34,913 nt of DNA. Origin: Lysobacteraceae bacterium (GTDB taxonomy: Bacteria; Pseudomonadota; Gammaproteobacteria; Xanthomonadales; Rhodanobacteraceae). Under the pieces are notes generated by a model. It was not told the DNA's origin. It worked only from the letters and a program-made list of their open reading frames with translations, and made no database searches. Every line of letters begins with the position of its first letter. The stretch's first letter is position 1. Location: contig JAGWNA010000032.1 of assembly GCA_028871555.1 (NCBI GenBank), positions 1 through 34,913 of the forward strand, given 5' to 3'. Shown here one piece after another: positions 8,673 to 19,205 of this stretch. Position numbers and translations under genes: made by a program.

Positions 8673-8870
8673 GCATGGAGTGTAGAACCTCCCTGCGGTG
8701 CCGTCGCGCCGGGGCCCGACGGGGCGAGGCGCCCTTTGATGGCATGGTCATCCGGCCGCCGACCGGTGCGGCCGTGGTCAGGTACCGGCGGGAGGGGGGA
8801 GCGGACATCGCGGTGAGCCCGCGGCTGTAAGCGGTTCAGCACATGGGCCAGGGTATTGTTGTCTGTGCTT

Positions 8871-9434
8871 TCAGGCGCGACCGGCGAATTCGCCGGTGAG
8901 CGTGTTCACCCAGACCTTCTCGTCGTTGCTGATGTACTCGGGCACCTGGATCTCCACGCCGGTATTGAGCTTGGCGGGCTTGGTGCGCTTGGTGGCGCTG
9001 GAGCCCTTCATTTCCGGTGCGGTGTCGACCACGGTCAGGATCACGCTGGTCGGTACCTGCAGGCCCACCGGCGAGTCGTCGATCACCTGCACGTAATAGC
9101 CTTCCACGCCCTCGACGATGTAGCCGGCGTTGTCGCCGACCAGTTCCGGCGAGAGCGGGTACTGGGTGTAGTCCTCGGCGTCCATGAACACGAACGCGCC
9201 ATCGTCCATGTAGGAGAAATTCGCGGCACGGCGCACCAGGTCCATCTCTTTCAGATCATCGTCGGCGCGCAGGCTGAGGTCGAACTTGCGCCCGCCGGGA
9301 ATCGAATACATGGTGAAGCGGAACGTGACGTTGCCGCCACGCGCGGTGGGCGAGCTGCGCTCGATGTCGCGCACCTGATACACGGTGCCTTCGTGTTCGA
9401 CCACGTTGCCTTTCTTGACGTCGGAAGCTTTCAT
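8871..9434 (-). CDS. efpL: EF-P-like translation factor EfpL (YeiP)
   Basis: A 187-aa protein with three OB/KOW-type domains, homologous to elongation factor P and closest to the YeiP/EfpL branch. EF-P family proteins bind between the ribosomal P and E sites and relieve stalling at proline-rich stretches. The tip of domain I reads [10 protein letters not shown] with Arg32 at the position where canonical EF-P carries a modifiable residue. SPTARG is the hallmark of the EfpL branch. Other family segments are [33 protein letters not shown] and [20 protein letters not shown]. It is complete and stands alone on the minus strand. Annotation simply as efp would be a common but less precise alternative. 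Confidence 0.92.
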   Translation of the reverse strand: MKASDVKKGNVVEHEGTVYQVRDIERSSPTARGGNVTFRFTMYSIPGGRKFDLSLRADDDLKEMDLVRRAANFSYMDDGAFVFMDAEDYTQYPLSPELVGDNAGYIVEGVEGYYVQVIDDSPVGLQVPTSVILTVVDTAPEMKGSSATKRTKPAKLNTGVEIQVPEYISNDEKVWVNTLTGEFAGRA

Positions 9435-9532
9435 GGGTCAGTTCAGAGTGGTTGGTGGAGGGAAGTGAGAGAGGGGCGGCGGCGTGAGGGCGTGAGCTTT
9501 TCTCTCGATGCTCACTCCTCTCCACTCGCTCC

Positions 9533-10300
9533 TCATTTGGGCTGCAAGCGTACCGCGCCGTCGAGGCGGATCGTCTCGCCGTTGATGTAGCGGTTGCCGA
9601 GGATGAAGGCGACTGTATCGGCGTACTCGCCGGGCCGGCCCAGGCGCGACGGGAACGGGATCGAGGCGGATAGCGATTCCTGCACCTGCGGCGACATGCT
9701 GTCGACCATCGGGGTCCAGAAGATGCCCGGTGCGATCGTCGCCACGCGGATGCCGAAGCGTGCCAGCTCGCGCGCCATCGGCAAGGTCATGCCGACCACG
9801 CCCCCCTTGGAGGCGGAATACGCGGCCTGGCCGATCTGGCCTTCGTAGGCGGCCACGCTGGCGGTGTTGATGATCACGCCGCGCTCGCCGTCCTCACCGG
9901 CTTCGTTGGCCTGCATCAGTGCGGCGGCGGCCTTGGCCACGTTGAAGCTGCCGACCAGGTTCACCATCACCGTGTTGGTGAAGTTCGCCAGCGGCATCGC
10001 GCCTTCCCGGCCCAGCACACGGCCGGCACCGAGGATGCCGGCACAGTTGACCAGCACGTTCAGGCCGCCCAGCGCCTCGTGCGCGGCACTCACGTTCGCT
10101 GCCACGTCCTGCTCGCAAGTCACGTCGGTGCGATGGAAACACGCGGCATCGCCCAGTTCCCGCGCCGCCTGCCGGCCCTTGTCCTCGTTGACGTCGAACA
10201 ACGCCACCCGGCCGCCGTGGGTGACGATATGCTGTGCCACGGCGTGGCCCAGCCCGGAGGCGCCGCCGGTGATGATCGCCTTGACCTGCTTGAGCTGCAT
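9533..10300 (-). CDS. Short-chain dehydrogenase, 3-hydroxyacyl-CoA dehydrogenase type
   Basis: A 255-aa NAD(P)-dependent SDR enzyme. The Rossmann motif TGGASGLG is at 11-18, NCAG at 85-88, catalytic Ser148, and Y161-x3-K165 in AAYSASKGG. The overall pattern (ASVAAYEGQIGQAAYSASKGGV, GIRVATIAPGIFWTPM) is that of the HSD17B10-like 3-hydroxy-2-methylbutyryl-CoA/3-hydroxyacyl-CoA dehydrogenases used in isoleucine and fatty acid breakdown. The start at 10300 is chosen because the family begins here and GAGGA precedes it; the open frame runs to 10402 without similarity. The liu operon nearby fits a branched-chain amino acid theme, but exact substrate specificity cannot be told from sequence. Confidence 0.9.
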   Translation of the reverse strand: MQLKQVKAIITGGASGLGHAVAQHIVTHGGRVALFDVNEDKGRQAARELGDAACFHRTDVTCEQDVAANVSAAHEALGGLNVLVNCAGILGAGRVLGREGAMPLANFTNTVMVNLVGSFNVAKAAAALMQANEAGEDGERGVIINTASVAAYEGQIGQAAYSASKGGVVGMTLPMARELARFGIRVATIAPGIFWTPMVDSMSPQVQESLSASIPFPSRLGRPGEYADTVAFILGNRYINGETIRLDGAVRLQPK

Positions 10301-10479
10301 GGGGGAATCCTCGGGTAGCCAGTGCGTAAAGGCCGCCATGGTAGCCGACCGGCATGTGCTGCTGCAGGCTGAACGCGAAACCTGCCGCGGCAGCGGATTC
10401 ACGCGGCGTTGTGGCAGCGGTGGCCATCTTGGCGTCGAACCGCCGGGCGAGCCGGTCGGTGCCGGGGACGGTCGGGCGG

Positions 10480-10509
10480 GTCCATTCCATCAAGGTCCAT
10501 TCCATCAAG
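10480..10509 (+). repeat. Perfect 15-bp tandem duplication upstream of the RcnB-like gene
   Basis: GTCCATTCCATCAAG occurs twice head to tail (10480-10494, 10495-10509), ending 16 bp before the start codon and just ahead of the GAGGAG ribosome site. It may be a small duplication in the 5' leader or a repeated binding site. Confidence 0.8.
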
Positions 10510-10525
10510 GGTTGAGGAGCAACGC

Positions 10526-10993
10526 ATGAAGAAGCTACCGGGTCTGTCTGCCGTGTTGGGTGCGATGCTGCTGCTGGCCAGTGGCTCCGTGCTGGCGCAG
10601 GACAATGACCCCGACCACGGTCATGGCAACGGTCATGGCCGGAACGAGCAGGATCACGGCTATCGCGGCAACGGCCATGACCGTGGCCGTTACGAGCGGG
10701 ACGACGATCGCGGCGACCGATACGACCGTCGTTATGTGCGGGACGACGGCCCTCCTGGCCGCGGCCATGGCCGTTACGAGGACTGGCACGATCGCGGCCG
10801 CCACGAGGGCTGGTACAAGCGCGGCGGCTACCTGCCGGTGGAATACCGCACCCGCTATGTGGTGCATGACTGGCGCAGGTACGGCCTGCGCGAACCGCCA
10901 CGCGGCTATCACTGGGTGCGCAGCGACAACGGCGACTACCTGCTGGTGGCGATCACGACCGGCGTGATCGTCGACCTGCTGCTCAACCATTGA
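10526..10993 (+). CDS. RcnB-family secreted protein
   Basis: 155 aa with a signal peptide (KKLPGLSAVLGAMLLLASGSVLAQ, cleavage after VLA). A low-complexity mature half is very rich in His, Arg, Asp and Gly (HGHGNGHGRNEQDHGY and many DR/RY steps). The conserved C-terminus, VVHDWRRYGLREPPRGYHWV followed by NGDYLLVAITTGVIVDLLL, is the RcnB-family hallmark (nickel/cobalt homeostasis regulator family). RcnB of E. coli is a periplasmic protein needed for Ni/Co balance, but most family members are uncharacterised. The His-rich stretch suggests metal binding, which is inference. The start is set by GAGGAG at 10514-10519. It is a single-gene unit ending at a terminator hairpin. Confidence 0.9.
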   Translation: MKKLPGLSAVLGAMLLLASGSVLAQDNDPDHGHGNGHGRNEQDHGYRGNGHDRGRYERDDDRGDRYDRRYVRDDGPPGRGHGRYEDWHDRGRHEGWYKRGGYLPVEYRTRYVVHDWRRYGLREPPRGYHWVRSDNGDYLLVAITTGVIVDLLLNH

Positions 10994-11016
10994 ACCGGCT
11001 CGGCCGCGATGCATGA

Positions 11017-11049
11017 AGACGTGCCCGCACCTGGCGTGCACGTCTTTTT
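11017..11049 (+). terminator. Rho-independent terminator after the RcnB-like gene
   Basis: The stem AGACGTGC (11017-11024) pairs with GCACGTCT (11038-11045) and runs into a T-tract ending at 11049. It lies 23 bp after the RcnB-like stop codon. Confidence 0.75.
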
Positions 11050-11144
11050 CGATCCGGTGCACAGGGGCGGCGCCTGTCGGTTCTGGCCCGTCGGCGTCGT
11101 GAGGAAGAAGCGGCGGGCCGTGTCCGCCCACGTGGCGCCGGGGA

Positions 11145-11723
11145 TCAGCCCTGGCGTTCCAGCAGCGATTGCAACGGCGCCGATGGCAGCCGGGGAAACG
11201 GGATGACGGCCGCGGGCGGATTCACCGCCGGCTGCAGTTCCTTCTGCCAGACGCCCACGTCCCACCATTGCCCCAGCTTGTAGCCGCACTGGCGCCACAC
11301 CCCCGCGGGGGCGAAACCCATCGCCGCGTGCATCGCCACGCTGGCGGCGCCGGGCAGGGTGATCACGCCGACTGCCTGGGTGAGGCCCTGCAGCCTCATC
11401 ACGTCCAGCAGCGCGCTGTACAGCCGGCGCGCGATGCCGCGGCGGTGCGCGTCGGCACGCACGTAGATCGAGGTTTCGGCGATCCAGTCGTAGGCGGCGC
11501 GTTCGCGGAAGCGGCCGGCATACGCATAGGCGAGCACGTCACCGGACTCCTCCCATACCAGCCATGGGTAACGCGCAAGGCGGTTGTGGATGCGCTCGCG
11601 CATCGTCCCCACTTCCGGCAGCACGGTTTCGAACGTGGCGGTGCCGTCGGTGACCGAGGGCGCGTAGATCTCCCGGATCGCGGCGGCGTCCTCGATGCGG
11701 GCGATGCGGACTGCTGGCGTCAT
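11145..11723 (-). CDS. GNAT N-acetyltransferase, phosphinothricin/L-amino acid acetyltransferase-like
   Basis: 192 aa. The start MTPAVRIARIEDAAAIREIYAPSVTDGTATFE and the sequence YDWIAETSIYVRADAHRRGIARRLYSALL (acetyl-CoA loop R-R-G-I-A) are typical of the Pat/Bar/MnaT branch, which acetylates phosphinothricin, methionine sulfoximine or related amino acids. The C-terminal GVWRQCGYKLGQWWDVGVWQ also fits. A proline-rich tail of about 25 residues follows. The start at 11723 is chosen by family alignment; the open frame continues upstream into the neighbouring gene. It is the last gene of the minus-strand liu operon, 11 bp after another acetyltransferase. Its natural substrate is unknown. Confidence 0.88.
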   Translation of the reverse strand: MTPAVRIARIEDAAAIREIYAPSVTDGTATFETVLPEVGTMRERIHNRLARYPWLVWEESGDVLAYAYAGRFRERAAYDWIAETSIYVRADAHRRGIARRLYSALLDVMRLQGLTQAVGVITLPGAASVAMHAAMGFAPAGVWRQCGYKLGQWWDVGVWQKELQPAVNPPAAVIPFPRLPSAPLQSLLERQG

Positions 11724-11734
11724 GCCGTCGCCGC

Positions 11735-12223
11735 TCACAGTTCGAGCAGGTAGAACCGGTCGCAACTGAAATGCCCGGTGCCGCCCATCGGCGCGCGCAG
11801 TGGCGTGAAGCCGCTGCGCCGGTACAGCGCCTGCGCCGCTTGCATGCTGGTGCATGTTTCCAGGTAGCAGCGACGGAAACCGAACGTGCGGGCGGCAGCC
11901 AGGCAATGCCGCATCATCGCCGTGCCGGCACCGATGCCGCGCGCCGCGGGCAGGAAATACATCTTGCGCAATTCGCACACGTCCGGCTCGCCGTTTTCCA
12001 GTGGCGCCACGCCGCCGCCGCCCAGAACCTGTCCGTCGCGCTCGACCACGAAGTAGGCACTGCGGACCTGCGCGTAGGCTTCATACAGGTGATCCACTTC
12101 GGCGTCGTGGATCGCGAAGCCGGGGCCGTCGGCGCCGAACTCGGGCATCACGCGGCGGATGATGGCGGCCATCGCAGGGTTGTCGTTGGCGGCGATCGGC
12201 CGGATCGTGAAAGGTGTGGGCAT
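11735..12223 (-). CDS. GNAT-family N-acetyltransferase
   Basis: 162 aa, MPTPFTIRPIAANDNPAMAAIIRRVMPEFG. The core LRKMYFLPAARGIGAGTAMMRHCLAAA carries the GNAT acetyl-CoA loop (R-G-I-G-A-G), and ALYRRSGFTPLRAPMGGTGHFSCDRFYLLEL is a typical C-terminal strand. The substrate cannot be predicted. It lies 34 bp after liuE and 11 bp before the second acetyltransferase, so it is probably co-transcribed with the leucine degradation genes. That pairing is a matter of position, not proven function. Confidence 0.88.
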   Translation of the reverse strand: MPTPFTIRPIAANDNPAMAAIIRRVMPEFGADGPGFAIHDAEVDHLYEAYAQVRSAYFVVERDGQVLGGGGVAPLENGEPDVCELRKMYFLPAARGIGAGTAMMRHCLAAARTFGFRRCYLETCTSMQAAQALYRRSGFTPLRAPMGGTGHFSCDRFYLLEL

Positions 12224-12257
12224 CGGGTATTCGCATTCGGTCGGGTTGGGGCGGGGA

Positions 12258-13157
12258 TCAACGGGCGGTACGTGCGCGGGTGACCCGGCTGGCGGTTTCC
12301 TTGTGCAACTGCGCGGCGAGCCAGGCGCCGGTGGCGATCAGCAGGTCGAGGTCGATGCCGGTGCGCATGCCCATGCCGTGCAGCATGTAGACCACGTCCT
12401 CGCTGGCCACATTGCCGGTGGCGCCCTTGGCGTACGGACAGCCGCCGGTGCCGGAGACCGAACTGTCGACCACGCGCACGCCTTCCTCCAGGCAGGCCAG
12501 GATGTTCGCCAGCGCCTGGCCGTAGGTGTCGTGGAAGTGCACGGCCAGCGCCTGCATCGGCACCTCCTGCGCGACCGCGTGCAGCATCGCCCGCGCCTTC
12601 GCCGGCGTGCCCACGCCGATGGTGTCGCCCAGCGAGACTTCGTGGCAGCCCAGTTCGTGCAGCCGCTTCGCCACGCGCACCACATCGCTGACCGGCACCT
12701 CGCCCTGGTAGGGACAGCCGAGCACGGTGGAGACGTAGCCGCGCACCTGCACGCCGTCGGCCCGGGCCTGCTCCATCACCGGGACGAAGCGCTCGATCGA
12801 CTCGTCGATCGAAGCATTGATGTTCCTGCGGTTGAACGCTTCGGAGGCGGCGGTGAACATGGCGATTTCCGTCGCGCCGACCTCGCGGGCGCGGGCGTAA
12901 CCCTGCGCGTTCGGCACCAGTACCGGATAACCCACCCCCGGCACCTTGCGGATGCCGCGGAACACCTCGGCCGCATCGGCCAGCTGCGGCACCCACTTCG
13001 GGCTGACGAAACTGGTCGCCTCGATGGTTTGCAGGCCGGTCGAGGACAGCCGGTCGATCAGCGCGATCTTCACCGCGGCCGGCAGCAGGGTCTTCTCGTT
13101 CTGCAGGCCGTCGCGGGCGCCGACTTCGACGATGCGGACGTGGCTGGTGGGTGTCAT
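12258..13157 (-). CDS. liuE: Hydroxymethylglutaryl-CoA lyase
   Basis: A 299-aa DRE-TIM metallolyase that cleaves HMG-CoA to acetyl-CoA and acetoacetate, the last step of leucine degradation. Visible active-site elements are VGARDGLQNE with R15/D16, the metal-binding VHFHDTYGQALAN (H207, H209), and the lyase signature SVSGTGGCPYAKGATGNVASED with catalytic Cys240. It is complete and of normal length. It follows liuD by 55 bp and precedes the acetyltransferases by 34 bp on the minus strand. The gene is also called mvaB or hmgL in other annotations. Confidence 0.96.
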   Translation of the reverse strand: MTPTSHVRIVEVGARDGLQNEKTLLPAAVKIALIDRLSSTGLQTIEATSFVSPKWVPQLADAAEVFRGIRKVPGVGYPVLVPNAQGYARAREVGATEIAMFTAASEAFNRRNINASIDESIERFVPVMEQARADGVQVRGYVSTVLGCPYQGEVPVSDVVRVAKRLHELGCHEVSLGDTIGVGTPAKARAMLHAVAQEVPMQALAVHFHDTYGQALANILACLEEGVRVVDSSVSGTGGCPYAKGATGNVASEDVVYMLHGMGMRTGIDLDLLIATGAWLAAQLHKETASRVTRARTAR

Positions 13158-13212
13158 GGCTGGGCTCCGTCATGGTTTTGGCAGGAGCGCGGGTGGTGGG
13201 CGGTCATCCGGC

Positions 13213-15201
<1,989 letters not shown>

Positions 15202-15303
15202 GCGAAATCCCGGGGCCGTTCGTGAAAGCTCTTCAAACTAGCAGATTGCCGTATCGCCGCCGATGCGCAACGCAGCATGATGGCGCATCGGGAGGCGGTG
15301 GCC

Positions 15304-15819
15304 CTACTCGCCGTCCCAATAGTCCAGCGATTCGCTGTCGCGCCCGATGACGCGGAATGCGCCGGCATCTCCCTGCGCCTCGCCGCCCGCGGCGAAGACG
15401 AGATACTTGCCGGAATCCGGGTACTCGCAGATGTCCGGCGACTCCATCGTGCTGACCGCGAGATAGCGCATCTCGACGTCGCCGGTGTTGATGATCTGGT
15501 GCGCGGTTTCCGGCCCGCCCGGCGGGCAGGCGATGACGTCGCCGGCGCGCAGCGGGTGGCGTGCATCGCCGTAGCGCAGCTCGCCGCTGCCTTCGAGGAT
15601 GAAGAACATTTCCTCTTCCACGCGGTGGCTGTGGTACGGGCAGTTGCGCTTGCCCGGCGCCAGCACGGTGAGGTTGTAGCCGAGTTTGCGTGCGCCGATG
15701 CGGCTGGCGATCCCGGCGCTGCGCCGGTCGTAGATCGCCGCGTTCGCGCCCTTGGGCGCACGCGCCGGGCTGACCGGTTGCACATCGAGGTCGGCGAGGT
15801 TGACGATGCGTGTGCTCAT
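15304..15819 (-). CDS. Cupin-domain protein in the liu operon
   Basis: 171 aa, MSTRIVNLADLDVQPVSPARAP. It is a single metal-binding cupin. Motif 1 is in YHSHRVEEEMFFILEGSG (two His and a Glu) and motif 2 in GDVIACPPGGPETAHQIINTG (His). The fold suits a small dioxygenase, isomerase or sensor, but no specific reaction can be named. The start at 15819 is preferred over an in-frame ATG at 15831 because GGAG is correctly spaced before it. The much longer open frame upstream overlaps liuC and feoB on the other strand and is an artefact. It sits between liuC (41 bp) and liuD (102 bp), so it is likely co-expressed with leucine degradation. Confidence 0.85.
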   Translation of the reverse strand: MSTRIVNLADLDVQPVSPARAPKGANAAIYDRRSAGIASRIGARKLGYNLTVLAPGKRNCPYHSHRVEEEMFFILEGSGELRYGDARHPLRAGDVIACPPGGPETAHQIINTGDVEMRYLAVSTMESPDICEYPDSGKYLVFAAGGEAQGDAGAFRVIGRDSESLDYWDGE

Positions 15820-15860
15820 GCGGGACTCCATGGTCGTTTCGCGCTTGCCGGGTTGGCGGC

Positions 15861-16649
15861 TCAGCCCACCCAGCCTGGCAGGCGCTTGTCGAGGAAGGCG
15901 CCCAGGCCGGCCTGACCTTCCGGCGACACGCGCAGGCGGGCGATCAGGGCGGCGTTGTCGCGGTCGAGGCGTTCGGCCTGCGCCTCGTCGATGCCGGCCA
16001 TGCCCAGCGCCAGTCGTTTGGCTTCGGTCTGCGCGATCGGACCGGCCTTGGCCAGCAGCTTCAATGTGTGCTGCACGGATTCGTCCAGCGCGTCCGTCGC
16101 GACGACCTGATGCAGCAGGCCGATCCGCAGCGCCGCAGCGGCATCGAAGATCTCGCCGGTGAGGAACAGTCGCCGCGCATGGCGCAGGCCGATCGCGGCG
16201 ATCACGTACGGCGAGATGACTGCCGGCACCAGGCCGAGCTTCACTTCGGTGAGACCGAATTTCGCCTGTTCGGTGCCGATGGCGACATCGCAGCAGGCGA
16301 TCAGTCCCACGCCGCCGCCGTAGGCCGCGCCGTTGACGCGGGCGATGGTGGGTTTCGGGCAGAACTGCAGGCTGCGCATCAGGCTGGCCAGCGCCAGCGA
16401 GTCGGTGCGGTTTTCCGCTTCGCTGGCACCGGCCATGCCGCGCATCCAGTTCAGGTCGGCCCCGGCGGAGAAGCTGGTTCCGGCGCCGGTCAGCACCAGG
16501 GCGCGGACGGTCGGGTCGCTGCCGGCAGCATTTACCGCCTCGGTCAGCGCGGCGATCAGCCCGTCGTCGAACGCGTTGTGGATCTGCGGGCGGTTCAGGG
16601 TGAGCCACACCGTGCCGCCGCGGTGTTCGCACTGGATGGAGTCGGTCAT
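15861..16649 (-). CDS. liuC: Methylglutaconyl-CoA hydratase (enoyl-CoA hydratase family)
   Basis: A 262-aa crotonase-fold enzyme. Oxyanion-hole segments are AGTSFSAGADLNWMRGM and NGAAYGGGVGLIACCDVAI. The downstream FGLTEVKLGLVPAVISPYVI holds the active-site Glu position of the family. Context with liuD and liuE indicates hydration of 3-methylglutaconyl-CoA to HMG-CoA. The start at 16649 (MTDSIQCEH) is chosen because GAGG lies six bases upstream; an in-frame ATG at 16673 lacks one. It is the first gene of the six-gene minus-strand operon and is divergent from feoA across 116 bp. Confidence 0.92.
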   Translation of the reverse strand: MTDSIQCEHRGGTVWLTLNRPQIHNAFDDGLIAALTEAVNAAGSDPTVRALVLTGAGTSFSAGADLNWMRGMAGASEAENRTDSLALASLMRSLQFCPKPTIARVNGAAYGGGVGLIACCDVAIGTEQAKFGLTEVKLGLVPAVISPYVIAAIGLRHARRLFLTGEIFDAAAALRIGLLHQVVATDALDESVQHTLKLLAKAGPIAQTEAKRLALGMAGIDEAQAERLDRDNAALIARLRVSPEGQAGLGAFLDKRLPGWVG

Positions 16650-16734
16650 CGTGAGCCTCGCAAATACCGGCATGATAAACGGTGGCGATATGCCGCATCG
16701 CCCGGCAGGTGCAGTGATACGGACAACGGATTAC

Positions 16735-16753
16735 AATGCGAACAATTCTTGTT
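16735..16753. promoter_or_regulatory. Fur-box-like operator upstream of feoAB
   Basis: AATGCGAACAATTCTTGTT matches the commonly cited Fur box AATGAGAATTATTCTCATT at 14 of 19 positions and contains the palindrome AACAA-TTC-TTGTT. It ends 12 bp before the feoA start, where Fur binding would block the promoter. The call rests on by-eye comparison and on feoAB being classical Fur targets. Confidence 0.5.
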
Positions 16754-16765
16754 TGAGAACGGGCC

Positions 16766-17008
16766 GTGCGTCTGTCCAATTTACCCAAGGGTGCACCGGC
16801 CGTGGTCGACCGCGTGGATGACGCCCACCCGTCGGACGCGATCGCGCAACGCCTGCGCGATCTGGGTTTCGTCGATGGCGAGCCGGTACGGGTCATGGCA
16901 ACCGGGCCGATGGGGGGTGATCCCCTGCTGATCCAGATCGGCTCGACCCGCTTCGCGCTGCGCCGCAGCGAGGCAGCGCGGGTTGCGGTGCGGCCGGAGG
17001 TGGCATGA
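16766..17008 (+). CDS. feoA: Ferrous iron transport protein A
   Basis: An 80-aa SH3-like FeoA protein (MRLSNLPKGAPAVVDRVDD...RLRDLGFVDGEPVRVMATGPMGGDPLLIQIGSTRFALRRSEA), the cytoplasmic partner of FeoB. It shows the family pattern L-x-x-L-G-F-x-x-G-x-x-V and G-D-P. The start is GTG at 16766. The stop overlaps the feoB start by 4 bp (ATGA), so translation is coupled. The gene is immediately preceded by a Fur-like site. Confidence 0.94.
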   Translation: MRLSNLPKGAPAVVDRVDDAHPSDAIAQRLRDLGFVDGEPVRVMATGPMGGDPLLIQIGSTRFALRRSEAARVAVRPEVA

Positions 17009-18873
17009 ACGCGCCGACTTTGCCGCTCTCCAGCTTGCGCATTGCGCTCGTCGGCAATCCCAATTGCGGCAAGACCGCCTTGTTCAACCTGCTCACCGGC
17101 GGTCGGCAGAAGGTGGCCAATTACGCCGGTGTCACGGTCGAGCGCAAGGAGGGCCGCTTTACCGCACCGTCCGGCCGCGTGCTGCATGTGCTGGACCTGC
17201 CCGGCACTTACAGTTTCGATGCGAACAGTCCCGATGAGCAGATCACCCGCGATGTCTGCCAGGGCAACCATCCGGGCGAGCCGGCGCCGGACCTGATCGT
17301 CTGCGTCGCCGATGCTGCCAATCTGCGCCTGCACCTGCGTTTCGTGCTGGAGGTCAAGCGTCTGGGCCGGCCGGTGCTGCTGGCGCTGAACATGATGGAT
17401 ACCGCGCGGCGCCGTGGCATCGCGATCGATGTGGCCGAACTGCAAAAGCGGCTCGGCGTGCCGGTCGTGGAAACCATTGCGGTGAAGCGCAGCGGCGCGC
17501 AGGCGCTGATTGCATGCGTCGACGGCGAAGTGCCGATGGCCGCGCCGCTGCAGCCGGATGATGCGGCCAGTCGCGCCGACCTGCATGCGCAAGTGCGCGA
17601 GCTGCTGATCGCCAGCGTACGGATGCCGCGTGCCACGGCGCTGCTGGACGATGCGATCGACCGCTGGGCGCTGCACCCGGTGTTCGGCCTGGCGATCCTG
17701 GCGGTGTTGATGTTCCTGATTTTCCAGGCGGTGTTTTCGTGGGCCGCACCGCTGATGGACGGCATCCAGGCCGGCATGGCGGCGCTCGGCGGCTGGCTGA
17801 CCCAGGCGCTGCCGGCCGGCAGCGCGCTGCACAGCCTGCTCAACGACGGCATCTTTGCCGGGCTCGGTGCGGTGCTGGTGTTCCTGCCGCAGATCCTGAT
17901 CCTGTTCCTGTTCATCCTGGTCCTGGAGGAGTCCGGCTACCTGCCGCGGGCGGCGTTCCTGCTCGACCGGATGATGTTCAAGGCCGGGTTGACCGGGCGC
18001 GCGTTCATCCCGCTGCTGTCGAGTTTCGCCTGTGCGGTGCCCGGCATCATGGCCGCGCGCAGCATCACCGATCCGCGCGATCGCCTCACCACGATTTTGG
18101 TGGCACCGTTGATGACGTGTTCGGCGCGTCTGCCGGTCTACACGCTGCTGATCGCCGCCTTCATTCCGCGGCGGCATGTCGTCTTCGGCCTGTTCAACCT
18201 GCAGGGCATCGTGTTGTTCACGCTGTACCTGCTCGGTATTGTCAGCGCGCTGGTGGTGGCCAGCGTGATCAAGCGCCTGCGCCGCGACAAGAGCGAGCAT
18301 GCGTTGCTGATGGAGCTGCCGGCTTATCGCATGCCGCAGCTGCGCGACGTGGCGCTGGGCCTGTGGCAGCGAACCGTGATCTTCCTGCGCCGCGTCGGCG
18401 GCATCATCCTTTCGCTGACCGTGCTGCTGTGGTTCCTGTCGAGCTTCCCCGGCGCGCCCGCCGGGGCCACGGAGCCGGCGATCGATTTCAGCCTGGCCGG
18501 CCGCCTCGGCCATGCGATGCATTACCTGTTCGCGCCGATCGGCTTCAACTGGCAGATCTGCATCGCGCTGGTGCCCGGGCTGGCGGCGCGCGAGGTGGCG
18601 GTTTCGGCGCTGGGCACGGTCTACGCGATGTCCGGCAGCGATTCGGCGCTGGTCAGCCAACTGGGCACGGTGATCGCGCAGCAGTGGTCGCTGGCTACCG
18701 CATTGTCGCTGCTGGCCTGGTACGTGTTTGCGCCGCAGTGCATGTCCACGCTGGCGGTGATCCGGCGCGAGACCAACTCGTGGCGTTATGTCGCGATCAG
18801 CGCGGGTTACATGTTCGCACTGGCCTATGCTGCCTCGCTGTTGACCTATCAGATTGCGAGGATGCTGACATGA
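17005..18873 (+). CDS. feoB: Ferrous iron transporter FeoB
   Basis: 622 aa. The N-terminal GTPase domain has G1 GNPNCGKT (17-24), a G2 Thr in YAGVTVERK, G3 DLPGTYSF and G4 NMMD. A linker is followed by a polytopic membrane domain (VFGLAILAVLMFLIFQAVFSW; Gate motifs around SSFACAVPGIMAAR and TCSARLPVYTLLI, with the conserved cysteines). It imports Fe2+ across the inner membrane. It is shorter than the E. coli protein (773 aa) but has all core elements. It overlaps feoA upstream and the small Cys-rich gene downstream by 4 bp each, so the three genes are a tight operon. Confidence 0.96.
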   Translation: MNAPTLPLSSLRIALVGNPNCGKTALFNLLTGGRQKVANYAGVTVERKEGRFTAPSGRVLHVLDLPGTYSFDANSPDEQITRDVCQGNHPGEPAPDLIVCVADAANLRLHLRFVLEVKRLGRPVLLALNMMDTARRRGIAIDVAELQKRLGVPVVETIAVKRSGAQALIACVDGEVPMAAPLQPDDAASRADLHAQVRELLIASVRMPRATALLDDAIDRWALHPVFGLAILAVLMFLIFQAVFSWAAPLMDGIQAGMAALGGWLTQALPAGSALHSLLNDGIFAGLGAVLVFLPQILILFLFILVLEESGYLPRAAFLLDRMMFKAGLTGRAFIPLLSSFACAVPGIMAARSITDPRDRLTTILVAPLMTCSARLPVYTLLIAAFIPRRHVVFGLFNLQGIVLFTLYLLGIVSALVVASVIKRLRRDKSEHALLMELPAYRMPQLRDVALGLWQRTVIFLRRVGGIILSLTVLLWFLSSFPGAPAGATEPAIDFSLAGRLGHAMHYLFAPIGFNWQICIALVPGLAAREVAVSALGTVYAMSGSDSALVSQLGTVIAQQWSLATALSLLAWYVFAPQCMSTLAVIRRETNSWRYVAISAGYMFALAYAASLLTYQIARMLT

Positions 18874-19178
18874 GCGGTTTTATGCTGATCCAGGCGGTGG
18901 TGATCGGCGGGGTGGTCGCGTTCAGTGCGTGGCAGGTGTTCAGCAAGCTGCTGCCGCAGACCAGCCGACACCTGCTCGCCGGGATTTCCGCTGCGCTGGA
19001 TCGACCGGATCGTTCGGCTGCCATGCGCCGCCTCGGCCGCTGGCTGCAGCCGGCCGAGGCGAAAGCCGGCGGTTGCGGCAGTGGCGACGGCTGCGGCAGT
19101 TGCGGCGGCTGCGCTCCGGCGAAGCCGGTGGCGGATGGCACCGATCAGCGCCCGCTGCATTTCCGCTCGCGGCAATAG
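18870..19178 (+). CDS. FeoB-associated small Cys-rich membrane protein
   Basis: 102 aa, starting MSGFMLIQAVVIGGVVAFSAWQVFSKLLP, with one N-terminal membrane helix (about residues 5-24). A basic middle follows, then the Cys/Gly cluster GGCGSGDGCGSCGGC (five Cys) near residue 75. The start ATG overlaps the feoB stop (ATGA). The position after feoB and the architecture (helix plus Cys cluster) parallel the FeoB-associated Cys-rich proteins and FeoC of other bacteria; it may belong to the DUF6587 type, which I recall only tentatively. A role in iron sensing or handing over Fe2+ is inference. Confidence 0.82.
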   Translation: MSGFMLIQAVVIGGVVAFSAWQVFSKLLPQTSRHLLAGISAALDRPDRSAAMRRLGRWLQPAEAKAGGCGSGDGCGSCGGCAPAKPVADGTDQRPLHFRSRQ

Positions 19179-19205
19179 CGCTCGGCAACTGCAGGCCTGG
19201 GTAAT

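Noticed and set aside
15304..18660. 1118-aa minus-strand open frame
   Set aside because: Only its last 171 codons (the cupin) are real. The rest lies opposite feoB or in another frame of liuC and has a biased Arg/Gln/His shadow composition.
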